A stretch of DNA of 64,000 nucleotides from Phytopseudomonas punonensis. GTDB taxonomy: Bacteria > Pseudomonadota > Gammaproteobacteria > Pseudomonadales > Pseudomonadaceae. The DNA lies in assembly GCF_900142655.1 (NCBI RefSeq), contig NZ_FRBQ01000008.1, positions 123,239-187,238 of the forward strand. The letters are read 5' to 3'. Below, in pieces: positions 35,690-44,607 of the stretch. Numbering within the stretch: position 1 is the stretch's first letter; every line of letters begins with the position of its first letter. The notes beneath the pieces are model-generated. The model was not told the origin of the DNA. It ran no database searches and was given only the letters and a program-made list of their open reading frames with translations. Made by a program: the position numbers and the translations under genes.

Positions 35690-35962
35690 TCAACGGCCCG
35701 CTCGGGACTCACGGATATAGAAGCGAGCCTTTTCCGATTTGTTGGTGCAACCTCGATAGGCTTCAAACTGCTGCTGGGTTTTTGCCGCAGTCATCAGTGA
35801 TGCTGCCTTGGAATAGCTGACGGTGCCTGCGAAGCCTTCGGCTTTGGCCAGGTCGAGTTCCTGCCAGGCAGCATCGAGTTGGGACGCACAGCTATCGCGG
35901 TAAGACGTGGTCGCTGAGCAGCCCGCCAACAGCGCAATCGGTAAGAGAATCCAGGCTTTCAT
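35690..35962 (-). CDS. Small putative lipoprotein
   Basis: The 90-residue protein begins MKAWILLPIALLAGCSATTS, a classic lipobox with C15 as lipidation site. Downstream are two more cysteines (DSCASQ and RGCTNKSEK), a helical middle rich in Ala/Lys and a basic tail. Relatives occur as short hypothetical lipoproteins in Pseudomonas. The stop lies 48 bases upstream of the flavin reductase start on the same strand, so they may share a promoter. Confidence 0.8.
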   Translation of the reverse strand: MKAWILLPIALLAGCSATTSYRDSCASQLDAAWQELDLAKAEGFAGTVSYSKAASLMTAAKTQQQFEAYRGCTNKSEKARFYIRESRAGR

Positions 35963-36101
35963 GTCGCATACTCCAGAAGTTGGCCGGCAATCAGGTAACC
36001 GGTGTTGATTAAGACGATAGCCTAGAGAAAAAGTGCCACTATCGACGTGCTGCAGAACGCAAAATACCTTCTGCCAGGCACTGCGTATCGAGGAGAGTTG
36101 G

Positions 36102-37145
36102 ATGAGCAAGAAAGTAGCCCTGGTGCTGGGGTCCGGTGGCGCGCGCGGTTATGCGCACATCGGCGTGATAGAAGAGCTGGAAGCTCGCGGCTACAAGATA
36201 GGTTGCATCGCCGGTTGCTCGATGGGCGCGGTGGTCGGCGGCATCTATGCCGCAGGCAAGCTCAAGGACTACAGCGACTGGACGCAAAGCCTCGATTACC
36301 TCGATGTACTGCGCCTGCTGGATGTCAGCTTTCGCCTGGGAGCCATACGTGGAGAAAAGGTTTTCGGGCGGATTCGCGATATCGTCGGCGAGATCAACAT
36401 CGAGTCGTTGAACATTCCCTTCACGGCGGTGGCGACCGACCTCACCAACCAGCAGGAAATCTGGTTTCAGGAAGGTTGCCTACATCAGGCGATGCGCGCG
36501 TCGGCAGCGATTCCCAGCCTGTTCACGCCGGTGATCCAGGGCAAGCGCATGCTTGTCGATGGCGGTCTGCTCAATCCGCTGCCGATCGTGCCTGTGGTAT
36601 CCAGCCACTGCGACCTGATCATCGCAGTCAACCTCAACTCGGCGCATCAACAGCATTACCAGTTGCCCGTCATCGAGCGTCCGGCCGCCATGAAAGGTCG
36701 TTTCGATCAGATCATGACGTCGCTCGGCTCGCACCTGCCATCACTGCGCCGAAGGGGCGGCGAGGACGATCCGCTGCTGCTGGAAGTAACCGAACCGGCA
36801 GTGCCGCGACAACCCGATCTGTGGCTGCAGGAACCGGTAGATCCCCATGGCCAGCAACCGGCGGCTGCGCCTCAGGGTGACAGCGCGCCAAAATCGGCAA
36901 GCGGCTCGCGAGTCGCGCATATGACCGGGCCTGCGTCGCTGCTGGAGTTAATCAACCAGAGTTTCGAGGTGATGCAGACTTCGCTCTCGCAATACAAGAT
37001 TGCCGGCTACCCGCCGGACATCCTGATCAACGTGCCAAAGCGGGTGTGCCGCTTCTTCGAGTTCTACAAGGCGCCGGAGCTGATCATGCTGGGCCGGCAG
37101 ATAGCCAGCGATACGCTCGACAAATACGAACGCGGCGACCGCTGA
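36102..37145 (+). CDS. Patatin-like phospholipase (RssA-like)
   Basis: The start at 36102 has GGAG nearby. The 347 residues hold the oxyanion block GSGGARGYAH, the nucleophile motif GCSMG with S40, and the DGG motif with D153, so the Ser-Asp dyad is intact. A low-complexity linker (about residues 250-290, PRQPDLWLQEPVDPHGQQPA) precedes a C-terminal helical part. It is probably a cytoplasmic or peripheral esterase/phospholipase. It converges on an AI-2E-type permease gene. Confidence 0.9.
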   Translation: MSKKVALVLGSGGARGYAHIGVIEELEARGYKIGCIAGCSMGAVVGGIYAAGKLKDYSDWTQSLDYLDVLRLLDVSFRLGAIRGEKVFGRIRDIVGEINIESLNIPFTAVATDLTNQQEIWFQEGCLHQAMRASAAIPSLFTPVIQGKRMLVDGGLLNPLPIVPVVSSHCDLIIAVNLNSAHQQHYQLPVIERPAAMKGRFDQIMTSLGSHLPSLRRRGGEDDPLLLEVTEPAVPRQPDLWLQEPVDPHGQQPAAAPQGDSAPKSASGSRVAHMTGPASLLELINQSFEVMQTSLSQYKIAGYPPDILINVPKRVCRFFEFYKAPELIMLGRQIASDTLDKYERGDR

Positions 37146-37158
37146 GGTCGCCGCGGCG

Positions 37159-38232
37159 TCACAACGGTGGCGAGCGCTCTTCGCGCGGTGGCAGCCCGGC
37201 TGGCGCCTTGTGCGCGACCCAGTCGCTGAGCAGGCTGTAGGCCACTGCCAGCAAGGTTGGGCCAAGGAACAGGCCCATGAAGCCAAAGGCCAGAATGCCG
37301 CCAAACACCCCAAGCAGCACCACCACCAGCGGCAGGTTGCCGCCGCGGCTGATCAGGTACGGTTTTAGGATGTTGTCCACGCCGCTGATGATGAAGAAGC
37401 CCCAGATGCCCAGGAAGATCGCCATGCCGATCTCGCCCTGCCAGATCAGCCAGCCCACCGCCGGGCCCCAGACCAGCGGCGGCACCATAATCAGGCTACA
37501 GGCAAAGGTCAGCAGCCCCAGCAGCAACGCGCCCGGAATGCCGGCGATCATGAATCCGATATAGGCCAGCAGCGCCTGCGCTACTGCCGTGCCGATCACA
37601 CCATTGACCACCCGCTGCACGGTACCTGCTACCAGCTCCAGATAGTGCTGCGCTCGATCGCCGATCAGTCGCTCCAGCAAGCTCTCGACGAACGCGGCCA
37701 AGCGTGGGCCGTCGCGATAGAAGAAAAACACCAGAATCAGGCTAAGCGCCAACTCGAGAAAGCCGCCGCCGATCTTGGCACTACGCACCAGTAGGAAGTT
37801 GCCGACCTGACCGAGATAAGGTTGCACCGTGGCGAACAGCGCCGAACCTTGCTGATCCAGGGTTTCCCAGATGCTCACCAGGCGCCCGCCAACCAGCGGC
37901 ACTGATGCCAGCCAGCTTGGCGGCGGCGGCAGGCCTTCGACCTGAAAGCCCTTGATCAACGCCGTGGCATCACGGATATGGTCGGCAAGGTTGAAACCGA
38001 GCACCACCAGCGGCACTGCCACCAGGATGATCCAAACGCCGGTCAGCAACCCTGCGGCAACGGACTGCCGACCCTTGAGCACGCGCGTCAGCCAGCGCAT
38101 CACCGGCCAGCTAGCGAAAGACAAGACGGCAGCCCAAAACAGCGCGGACCAGAACGGGGCCAGCACCCAAAGGCTGGCACCCAAGAGCCCCAGTAGCAGG
38201 ATCTGCACCAGCAAACGGTCGTTATTAGGCAT
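37159..38232 (-). CDS. AI-2E/PerM family membrane protein
   Basis: The 357 residues contain about eight membrane spans: two at the N-terminus (residues about 9-50), one near 60-85, and a C-terminal cluster from 205 to 345 with GVDNILKPYLISRGGNLPLVVVL, the family signature. Members have been called AI-2 exporters, Na+/H+ antiporters or permeases of unknown cargo, so no substrate is given. The ribosome site before this ATG is poor. Confidence 0.9.
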   Translation of the reverse strand: MPNNDRLLVQILLLGLLGASLWVLAPFWSALFWAAVLSFASWPVMRWLTRVLKGRQSVAAGLLTGVWIILVAVPLVVLGFNLADHIRDATALIKGFQVEGLPPPPSWLASVPLVGGRLVSIWETLDQQGSALFATVQPYLGQVGNFLLVRSAKIGGGFLELALSLILVFFFYRDGPRLAAFVESLLERLIGDRAQHYLELVAGTVQRVVNGVIGTAVAQALLAYIGFMIAGIPGALLLGLLTFACSLIMVPPLVWGPAVGWLIWQGEIGMAIFLGIWGFFIISGVDNILKPYLISRGGNLPLVVVLLGVFGGILAFGFMGLFLGPTLLAVAYSLLSDWVAHKAPAGLPPREERSPPL

Positions 38233-38280
38233 TTTTTAGTGTTTCCAGAAAACCAGACAGAGCCGCTACAACAGGCGCGC

Positions 38281-39081
38281 TCAACGTAGCACGTCGATAC
38301 GCAAACCGTCGCCCGTGCTTTCTCCGACTTCGAGGCGAGCTGCCCTCACCTGCTCATTAATCAATGCCTCGCGCCAGGCTTCGGCATTGGCGCCCGAGAG
38401 GCTGACCCGCAAGGTGCTATCGAGGTTGAGGCTACGCGCCAGCAACTCCGTCCACTCGGGCTGAGGCTCATCCTGCCGGGGCAAACGCAGTTCGCCAGTG
38501 CTCTTGAGCTGTCGCGACAGCGTGGCAGGCGTTGGCAGCACTTTGGCCAATGGCTGATCAGCCTTCAGCAGCTCTGCGTGCAGATAGGCGCGGCGATTGC
38601 CGCGGGTGATGCTGTAGATAGCCACGAGACTATCGTGGCGAGGTTCAGCCAGGCGCAGCAGCGCATAAGCCTGCTGATTATCGGAGCCGTACAGCGTGGA
38701 ATTGCCGAACACCGAATTGGCCCACAGGCTGCTGGAGCCGCACTCACGGCCCTGGCACCAGTAGAGCAACTGGGCGTCCTGGTTCTGCAGTGCCTCGCGT
38801 GCTGCAGCGAACACTTCGTCGGCGGTATGCGTTGCAGGCAACTCGTAAGTGACGGATGTCAGCGCACCCTGCACCAGCACTTCGCGCTCATAGCGCAGGC
38901 GCCCGCTGATACGGCGGATGGTGCCTTGCGGGTAAAGCCGCTCCTGATCGGCCTGCTCCTTGAAGTTGACGATTTCGCTGCCAGGAAAACGTGGCAGTAC
39001 ATCGAGATCATGACTGCCGGCCACATCGGCACTGGCGAAGGGGCTGATAAACATCAGTACAAGCAGATAACTCAGACGCAT
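38281..39081 (-). CDS. Exported DUF4892 protein
   Basis: The 266 residues from the ATG at 39081 have a signal peptide ending PFASADVAGS. The mature protein matches DUF4892 (PRFPGSEIVNFKEQADQERLYPQG; YWCQGRECGSSSLWANSVFG with two cysteines). The C-terminus around TLRVSLSGANAEAWREALIN resembles a short OmpA/peptidoglycan-like segment. Its start overlaps a possible 39-codon ORF by ten bases. Periplasmic or outer-membrane-associated; function unknown. Confidence 0.87.
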   Translation of the reverse strand: MRLSYLLVLMFISPFASADVAGSHDLDVLPRFPGSEIVNFKEQADQERLYPQGTIRRISGRLRYEREVLVQGALTSVTYELPATHTADEVFAAAREALQNQDAQLLYWCQGRECGSSSLWANSVFGNSTLYGSDNQQAYALLRLAEPRHDSLVAIYSITRGNRRAYLHAELLKADQPLAKVLPTPATLSRQLKSTGELRLPRQDEPQPEWTELLARSLNLDSTLRVSLSGANAEAWREALINEQVRAARLEVGESTGDGLRIDVLR

Positions 39082-39191
39082 GCAGCCCCTCTTACACAAG
39101 CGGGGAAAGGTATAAGTGAGTAGGCAGGCTGGGCGTGGGCGGCGGTGCTGGCAGGCAGCGCGTCCAGCGCCGTGATAAACAGGTCGGTCAT
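39072..39191 (-). CDS. Possible 39-residue protein or leader peptide upstream of the DUF4892 gene
   Basis: An ATG at 39191 with GGAG six bases upstream opens a frame starting MTDLFITALDAL and ending CVRGAACV. The stop TGA overlaps the first codons of the DUF4892 gene, the layout of translational coupling. It is small and weakly hydrophobic, with two cysteines near its end. It could be a real small protein, a leader peptide controlling the next gene, or chance. Confidence 0.35.
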   Translation of the reverse strand: MTDLFITALDALPASTAAHAQPAYSLIPFPACVRGAACV

Positions 39192-39241
39192 GCAAATCTC
39201 CATGGCAGTGCCCGACACCTTTCCCCAGTTGCAAGGGGCCG

Positions 39242-40105
39242 TCAAGGCGCACTCAGGAAAGGATTGAAACAGTCTGCTACGAGTTGCGCGCCCTCCTCGT
39301 CGTCCAGATGCAGATGATGCCCACCTGGCAGCCGCTCGACGCTGATCGACGTCGCAGCCAGCAACTGATCCAGGCCGTCGCGATGCGCCAGCAGGCCCTG
39401 CTCAGCCAACACCAAATTGGTGGGACAGTTCAGCGCACCGACGAAAGCATTGACGTGGGCCTGGGTCAGGCGCAACGGCGTTGCCAGCGTGAGGCGACTG
39501 TCGGTGCGCCAGGTGAAACCTCCCTCGACTGACATCAGCCCGCGCTGCGCCAGCAATTGGGCAGCCTCGAAGCTCACATGACCGACGCCACGCTGGCGTA
39601 CCAGGGCAGCCCGCTCGACACTCGGGTAAACCGGTTTGCGCTTGGCTGACAGCGCCAGCCGCCCCTGCAGCGCCTCGGCGAGCGTCGCGACGGCGCCATC
39701 GGCTTCGGTGGTTGGCGGAATCAGCCCATCGACCAGCGCCAGGCGCCGCACCTTTTCCGGGAAGGTTGCTGCCAACAGCAACGCTACGATAGCGCCCATG
39801 GAATGCCCGAGCAGACTGAAGCGCTGCCAGCCGAGCTGCTCGGCCACCAGCAGGATGTCATGCACGTAGTCCCACAAGGCATAGCCGCCTCCAGGCGGGC
39901 GATGGTCCGAGTGGCCGTGGCCGGCGAAATCCACCGCGATGATGCGCATCCCGTTCAGTTTCGGCGCTAGCCGGGCGAAGGTGGCGGCGTTGTCGAGCCA
40001 GCCATGCAAAGCGATCACCGGAGCGCCCTGCGCTGGACCATACGCCTGAGCAGCAAGTTCGATATGCGGCAAGCGCAAGCGCAGCTCTTCGGCATCACAG
40101 GTCAT
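39242..40105 (-). CDS. Alpha/beta hydrolase
   Basis: The 287 residues show the oxyanion HGWLDNAATF, the nucleophile elbow LLGHSMGAIV with S102, and a late histidine in LPGGHHLHLDD. There is no signal peptide. Its start overlaps the stop of the following-on-the-map hydrolase gene (40102-40905) by four bases, so the two hydrolases are translated as a pair. Substrate unknown. Confidence 0.9.
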   Translation of the reverse strand: MTCDAEELRLRLPHIELAAQAYGPAQGAPVIALHGWLDNAATFARLAPKLNGMRIIAVDFAGHGHSDHRPPGGGYALWDYVHDILLVAEQLGWQRFSLLGHSMGAIVALLLAATFPEKVRRLALVDGLIPPTTEADGAVATLAEALQGRLALSAKRKPVYPSVERAALVRQRGVGHVSFEAAQLLAQRGLMSVEGGFTWRTDSRLTLATPLRLTQAHVNAFVGALNCPTNLVLAEQGLLAHRDGLDQLLAATSISVERLPGGHHLHLDDEEGAQLVADCFNPFLSAP

Positions 40106-40905
40106 TGAATAGCCTCGGCAGGTTGCTGCCAGCGCGCGAACAGACTGCGAAGCAGTTGCGCGGTGGCATCAGGGTGTTCGAGTGGGAACATGTGCCCGCC
40201 AGGTAGGGTCAGGAACTCGCCGCGTGGCGCACGACGCGCCATGCGTCCGTGATGCGCGAGTACCACACGGCTTTGCGCGCCCTTCACCAGCGCCAGCGGC
40301 ACCTGCAACTGCTGGGGTCGCCCTGGACTGGTATGCGGCACGCTGCGATAGATGCCGATCTCCGTGGCCGGGTCAAAGCGCAGGCGCAGACCATCATCAT
40401 CAGGGTGCAAGCCGTGTTCGACATAGGCATCCAGGCAGTCGGGGTCGAAACGGCTGAACAGCCGGCGTTCGGCGAAGTAGCGACGCGCTTCCAGGCTGTC
40501 GACAAAACGCTCACGACGCCCCAGCGTGCGACCGGCTGGCGTCAGGCGGTCGATCAGGCCGAAGCGTTTGGCTGCGTGAATCACCAACTGGTCGACACGG
40601 CTCAAGACCGGAGAGTCAAGCATCACCAGGCCGTGATAAAGATCGGGTCGGCGCAGCGCAGCATGGTAGTGCAACAAGCCGCCCAGCGAATGGCCGACGC
40701 CCCACACCGGGCCAGCACACTGCTCCAAGTGGAACAACAGCTCATCGACGAGATTGCTCCAGCTGTCGTTCACCGGGAATCGCGGGTCGTGAGCATGCTG
40801 CGTCAGGTGCTGCACCTGAAACTCAGGCGCCAGCGCAGCGAACAGCTTGCCGTACGTGGCCGAAGGGAAACCATTGGCGTGGGCGAAGAAAATGAGCTGA
40901 GACAT
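40102..40905 (-). CDS. Alpha/beta hydrolase, first of a coupled pair
   Basis: From the ATG at 40905 the protein has 267 residues: FFAHANGFPSATY (oxyanion region), VGHSLGGLLHY with S73, and TLPGGHMFPLEHP with the catalytic His. It differs enough from its downstream partner not to be a recent duplicate. The ATGA overlap at 40102-40105 couples them. With the nearby hotdog thioesterase this suggests a small ester/thioester-handling cluster (inference). Confidence 0.9.
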   Translation of the reverse strand: MSQLIFFAHANGFPSATYGKLFAALAPEFQVQHLTQHAHDPRFPVNDSWSNLVDELLFHLEQCAGPVWGVGHSLGGLLHYHAALRRPDLYHGLVMLDSPVLSRVDQLVIHAAKRFGLIDRLTPAGRTLGRRERFVDSLEARRYFAERRLFSRFDPDCLDAYVEHGLHPDDDGLRLRFDPATEIGIYRSVPHTSPGRPQQLQVPLALVKGAQSRVVLAHHGRMARRAPRGEFLTLPGGHMFPLEHPDATAQLLRSLFARWQQPAEAIQ

Positions 40906-41033
40906 GGCAGTCGCGCTGATGGCCGGCAATGCTGGGATTTTCAGCCCGAGCGCTGCGGGCGGCAACGCCCGTAACGGTCAGGAAAGACGACGCTCCGGCC
41001 AAGTACCGTGCGCCACTCGAGTAAAAGCATCGA

Positions 41034-41477
41034 CTACGGCTGCGGCGGCTGGCTGCCGAGCGGCACGATGGCCATGGTCAGGCGCGAAATACAGCTGGTC
41101 TTGCCGTCATCACCGCAAAGGCGGATATCCCACACATGGGTGGTGCGGCCCAGGTGCACAGCCCGGGCGACCGCCGTAACGCGCCCGGAGCGCAGGCCAC
41201 GCAGATGGTTGGCGTTGACCTCAAGCCCCACGCAGTAGAACTTTTGCGTGTCGATGCACAAGTAGCTGGCAGTAGAACCCAGGCTTTCCGCCAGTACCAC
41301 CGAAGCGCCGCCGTGCAGTAGTCCGTAGGGCTGATGCGTACGGGCGTCCACAACCATGCTGGCAGTGATGGACTCGTCATCGAACGCTTCAAAACGGATA
41401 TCCAGCAGCTCACCAATGGTATTGCGCTGCGCAGCATTCAGGTCATCGAGGTTTGGTGTCTGGCGCCAGAGGCTCAT
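41034..41477 (-). CDS. Hotdog-fold thioesterase (YdiI/MenI-PaaI type)
   Basis: The 147 residues from the ATG at 41477 contain PYGLLHGGASVVLAESLGSTAS, the thioesterase HGG motif with the catalytic acid three residues on from VVLAE, and GLEVNANHLRGLRSG. The family hydrolyses aryl- or acyl-CoA such as 1,4-dihydroxynaphthoyl-CoA. Pseudomonas make ubiquinone, so a proofreading or clearing role is more likely than menaquinone synthesis. Confidence 0.9.
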   Translation of the reverse strand: MSLWRQTPNLDDLNAAQRNTIGELLDIRFEAFDDESITASMVVDARTHQPYGLLHGGASVVLAESLGSTASYLCIDTQKFYCVGLEVNANHLRGLRSGRVTAVARAVHLGRTTHVWDIRLCGDDGKTSCISRLTMAIVPLGSQPPQP

Positions 41478-41558
41478 GGTCAAATCCTTGTTGTTATGGG
41501 TGTTTGCAGGTACTAGCTAGGCTGATCGTGCCACGCATACCGGCGTGCCGCTGCCAGA

Positions 41559-42023
41559 TCAACGCACGTCAGGATGCGCCAACAGCTGCAAATTCATCAG
41601 CCCGGCAAGCAGTTCTTCGCCGTCCAGCAGCGCCAGACTAGCGGTATGCATGGCGAGTGGTTGCTGCCGATGGCCATGCACTAGCAAACCGCCCAGTGCG
41701 CCGATAAAAGGCTGGTGAGAAACCAGCAGCACGTTATGGCCCGCTAGGCGCTGCAGCTTTGCCAGGCTCTCCCGGGGATCGCTATCCGGTGTCAGCCAGG
41801 GCACAGTCTGTAGCGGGCATTGCAAGGCGAGCCCCTCAACGACCAGTACAGCTGTCTGCTGCGCGCGTATGTAGGGGCTGACGAAGATCGCGTCGAGCGA
41901 GCAACCACGCAGATGTTCGAGCGACTGCAACACCTCCTCGCGGCCATAAGGCGTCAATTCGCGCTGCGCATCGGTACGCGCCTCGGCCTGAGCGTGCCCG
42001 TGTCGCAGCAACCAGAGCTTCAT
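41559..42023 (-). CDS. sixA: SixA phosphohistidine phosphatase
   Basis: The 154 residues begin MKLWLLRHGHAQAEA, the RHG motif of histidine phosphatases with catalytic H8, followed by SPYIRAQQTA and LLVSHQPFIGAL, which carries the second histidine. SixA removes phosphate from Hpt or NPr-type phosphohistidines. It follows DUF4389 and gpsA on the same strand with short gaps, forming one unit. Confidence 0.93.
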   Translation of the reverse strand: MKLWLLRHGHAQAEARTDAQRELTPYGREEVLQSLEHLRGCSLDAIFVSPYIRAQQTAVLVVEGLALQCPLQTVPWLTPDSDPRESLAKLQRLAGHNVLLVSHQPFIGALGGLLVHGHRQQPLAMHTASLALLDGEELLAGLMNLQLLAHPDVR

Positions 42024-42033
42024 GCTGGGTTGC

Positions 42034-42372
42034 TCATAACTTCGGTTCCTCATCGCGCACGGGATGAGGTGCTGGCGGCACGCTGTGCGCCGCCTCGCCC
42101 TGCGATGGACGCGGGGCCGGCCAGTCAGCGAATGGCCAAGGCTTGGCTTCAGTGTTGAAGGTGCCAAAGCGGCCGATCTCGGCCAGGTATTGGCTAAGGC
42201 TGTCACCAAAACTCAACAAGCCTGCATTCGGTGCACCGTAGAAGAGTCGATAAATCACTTGCAGCAAGACCACGCCGGCCAGCAGCAATTCGGCCAGCTG
42301 CCAGACGAACAGAAACAACACCATCCAGACGATGCGCAGCCCGATGGGCTCGCCGTTGGAGTGCTCACTCAT
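42034..42372 (-). CDS. DUF4389 membrane protein
   Basis: The 112 residues include a membrane span pair in the first half (IVWMVLFLFVWQLAELLLAG) and the DUF4389 segment FGDSLSQYLAEIGRFGTFNTE, ending in a proline-rich tail. It lies between gpsA and sixA with gaps of 11 and 10 bases, so it is co-transcribed. Function unknown. Confidence 0.87.
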   Translation of the reverse strand: MSEHSNGEPIGLRIVWMVLFLFVWQLAELLLAGVVLLQVIYRLFYGAPNAGLLSFGDSLSQYLAEIGRFGTFNTEAKPWPFADWPAPRPSQGEAAHSVPPAPHPVRDEEPKL

Positions 42373-42383
42373 AATGGATTTCC

Positions 42384-43406
42384 TCAGAAGCCAGTGGCTG
42401 GAATGAAGTCGACATCGGTCTTCGGCTCGGCGCGCATCAGCGCTTCGATAACTTGGTCAAGCGTGCGCCCTTCGAACAGGATCGCGTGCAGCCCAGCGAC
42501 CAGCGGCATATATACCTGCAGCTCTTCGGCCTTGGCCTTAAGCACCTTGATGGTATTGACGCCCTCGGCGACCTCACCCAAACGCTCGACAGCCTCCTGT
42601 AGGCTCAACCCCTCCCCCAGCGCGAAACCCACCTGATAGTTGCGGCTCTTCGGTGACGAGCAGGTCACGATCAAGTCGCCTACACCGGCAAGGCCCAAGA
42701 AAGTCATGGGGTTGGCGCCCAAGTGCACGGCGAAACGAGTCATTTCTGCCAGCGCACGGGTTATCAGCATGCTCTTGGTGTTTTCGCCCATGCCCAGCGC
42801 CGCCGCCATACCGGCGATGATGGCGTAAACATTCTTCAGCGCCCCGCCAAGCTCGACCCCAAAGCGATCGGCACTCGCGTAGACGCGGAACGTACGCCCG
42901 TGCAGCACTTCCTGCACTTCGCGGCACAGGGCTTCATCCTCGCTGGCGACCACGGTCGCAGTCAGCGTGTGAGCTGCGATTTCCTTGGCCAGGTTCGGCC
43001 CCGACAGCACGCCGATCCGCGCCTGGGGAGCGACCTCTTCGATAATCTCGCTCATCAGCTTGAACGTCTGCGCCTCGATGCCCTTGGTGGTGCTGACCAG
43101 CATCTTGCCCGCCAGCAGCGCGGCCACAGGCTGCAATACCTGGCGCAGCGCACTGGATGGCAAGGCGACGAAGGCCAGCGCGCAGCTGTTCAGCACCGCT
43201 GACAGATCGGTGGTTGGCTCCACGCCATCAAGCACCTTGACGCCTTTGAGGTAGCGCGGGTTCTCGCGATGGGTGCGAATGGCCTCAGCCTGCACGGGGT
43301 CGCGCATCCAGTGCAAAACACGGTGGCCGTTCTGCGCCAGCAGGTTGGCGATGGCTGTACCGAAACTGCCGCCACCCAGGACTGCGATAGGTTGCTGTTG
43401 AGTCAT
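42384..43406 (-). CDS. gpsA: Glycerol-3-phosphate dehydrogenase [NAD(P)+]
   Basis: The 340 residues from the ATG at 43406 show the Rossmann motif IAVLGGGSFGTAIA, the substrate-site stretch VLSGPNLAKEIA, the catalytic lysine in LGGALKNVYAIIAG and the C-terminal SSPKSRNYQVG. It makes sn-glycerol 3-phosphate for phospholipid synthesis. It heads the unit gpsA-DUF4389-sixA and is divergent from the binding-protein/kinase genes. Confidence 0.96.
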   Translation of the reverse strand: MTQQQPIAVLGGGSFGTAIANLLAQNGHRVLHWMRDPVQAEAIRTHRENPRYLKGVKVLDGVEPTTDLSAVLNSCALAFVALPSSALRQVLQPVAALLAGKMLVSTTKGIEAQTFKLMSEIIEEVAPQARIGVLSGPNLAKEIAAHTLTATVVASEDEALCREVQEVLHGRTFRVYASADRFGVELGGALKNVYAIIAGMAAALGMGENTKSMLITRALAEMTRFAVHLGANPMTFLGLAGVGDLIVTCSSPKSRNYQVGFALGEGLSLQEAVERLGEVAEGVNTIKVLKAKAEELQVYMPLVAGLHAILFEGRTLDQVIEALMRAEPKTDVDFIPATGF

Positions 43407-43683
43407 GAGCCGTCCGTTATCAATGCTATGCCGGTGGCGGGCATTATACGGCTCGCGCGTTCTACGGCCAGCCTCACGGGATGTCTCAGACTGTGTGCGG
43501 CGTCCGGGCAACTGTCGCAATTTTGACAAAGCATGGCTGGTAATGATTCACCGCTCGGTTAACATGCCTTCACTACGCGAACAGGGCCGTTGCGTGACCC
43601 ACACCATCTTCCTTTCTCAAACATCTGCACACAGAGCGACGCGCCCTGTGCAGCATCCGCTGCGCCTCAGGTTTGCATCCTAG

Positions 43684-44607
43684 ATGGCCGACAAGTGCAA
43701 GCGTGCGCACTCGTATTGCCGCGATTGGATCGGCCGCATACTGCTGGTTATTGGCTTGCTGCAGACACCTGCACACGCCACAGATCTGCTATTGAGCACC
43801 GCAGGCGATACCAGCACCTTGCAACATTTCGCCACTGCATTGGCGGCCGCGCGACCAGATGATCAGGTACGCATCGTTGCCCTGAACGAAATGCCGCCTC
43901 TTGAACAGATAGACAGTGATACCCGCATGATTCTGTTTGGCCAGGCCGCACTGGCCTGGCGTCTCAACTCGCCAGCGGGCCCACCCACGGTAGTACTGCA
44001 AGTCAGCAAGACGCTCGCACACGAAACTTTTGGCGAGCGCCAGCCTGCGAACCTAAGCGTGCTCTGGCAGGACCCTGCCCCGTCGCGCCAGCTGCGCTTA
44101 CTCAAACGGCTGCTCCCACAGGTCAGGCGTGTTGGTGTGCTGCATGATGTACATAGTGAGTTTCTGATCGATGAACTACGCCAGGCTGCGGGCGCCCTGA
44201 ATCTCGAGATCGTCGCGCAGAAGTGGTCAGACACCCGTGACAACCAGACCTTGACGCGCCTGCTGAGCGCCAGCGATGTGCTGCTCGCAGTTGCTGATGA
44301 TCACCTCTACAACCCGCTGACGGCCAAAACACTGCTACTGACCAGTTACAGCCAACAGCATGCAGTTATCGGTCCCAGTGCCGGCTTCGTCCGCGCTGGC
44401 AGCCTTGCCACTACCTACAGCGACCAAAGCGACTGGCTTGCCACCCTCAACAACCTGCTCAACAAGCCATCAGATAGCTGGCCGAAAGGCACTTACTCGA
44501 ACACCTTCAAAGTGCTTAGCAACCCTCAAGTAGCACGCGCTTTAGGTATCGAGCTGCCCGATAACGAGGAGCTCGCACGGCAGCTTTCCAAAGGAGAAAC
44601 GCCATGA
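43684..44607 (+). CDS. Periplasmic binding-protein-like sensor partner (ABC_sub_bind type)
   Basis: The 307-residue protein has an N-terminal signal sequence (about residues 17-32, GRILLVIGLLQTPAHA) and two Rossmann-like lobes reminiscent of the ABC substrate-binding family: LPQVRRVGVLHDVHSEF at the lobe switch and LLLTSYSQQHAVIGPSAGFV in the second lobe. No permease or ATPase gene is adjacent. Its stop overlaps the hybrid kinase start by four bases (ATGA). It therefore probably senses a ligand for the kinase. Ligand unknown. Confidence 0.82.
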   Translation: MADKCKRAHSYCRDWIGRILLVIGLLQTPAHATDLLLSTAGDTSTLQHFATALAAARPDDQVRIVALNEMPPLEQIDSDTRMILFGQAALAWRLNSPAGPPTVVLQVSKTLAHETFGERQPANLSVLWQDPAPSRQLRLLKRLLPQVRRVGVLHDVHSEFLIDELRQAAGALNLEIVAQKWSDTRDNQTLTRLLSASDVLLAVADDHLYNPLTAKTLLLTSYSQQHAVIGPSAGFVRAGSLATTYSDQSDWLATLNNLLNKPSDSWPKGTYSNTFKVLSNPQVARALGIELPDNEELARQLSKGETP

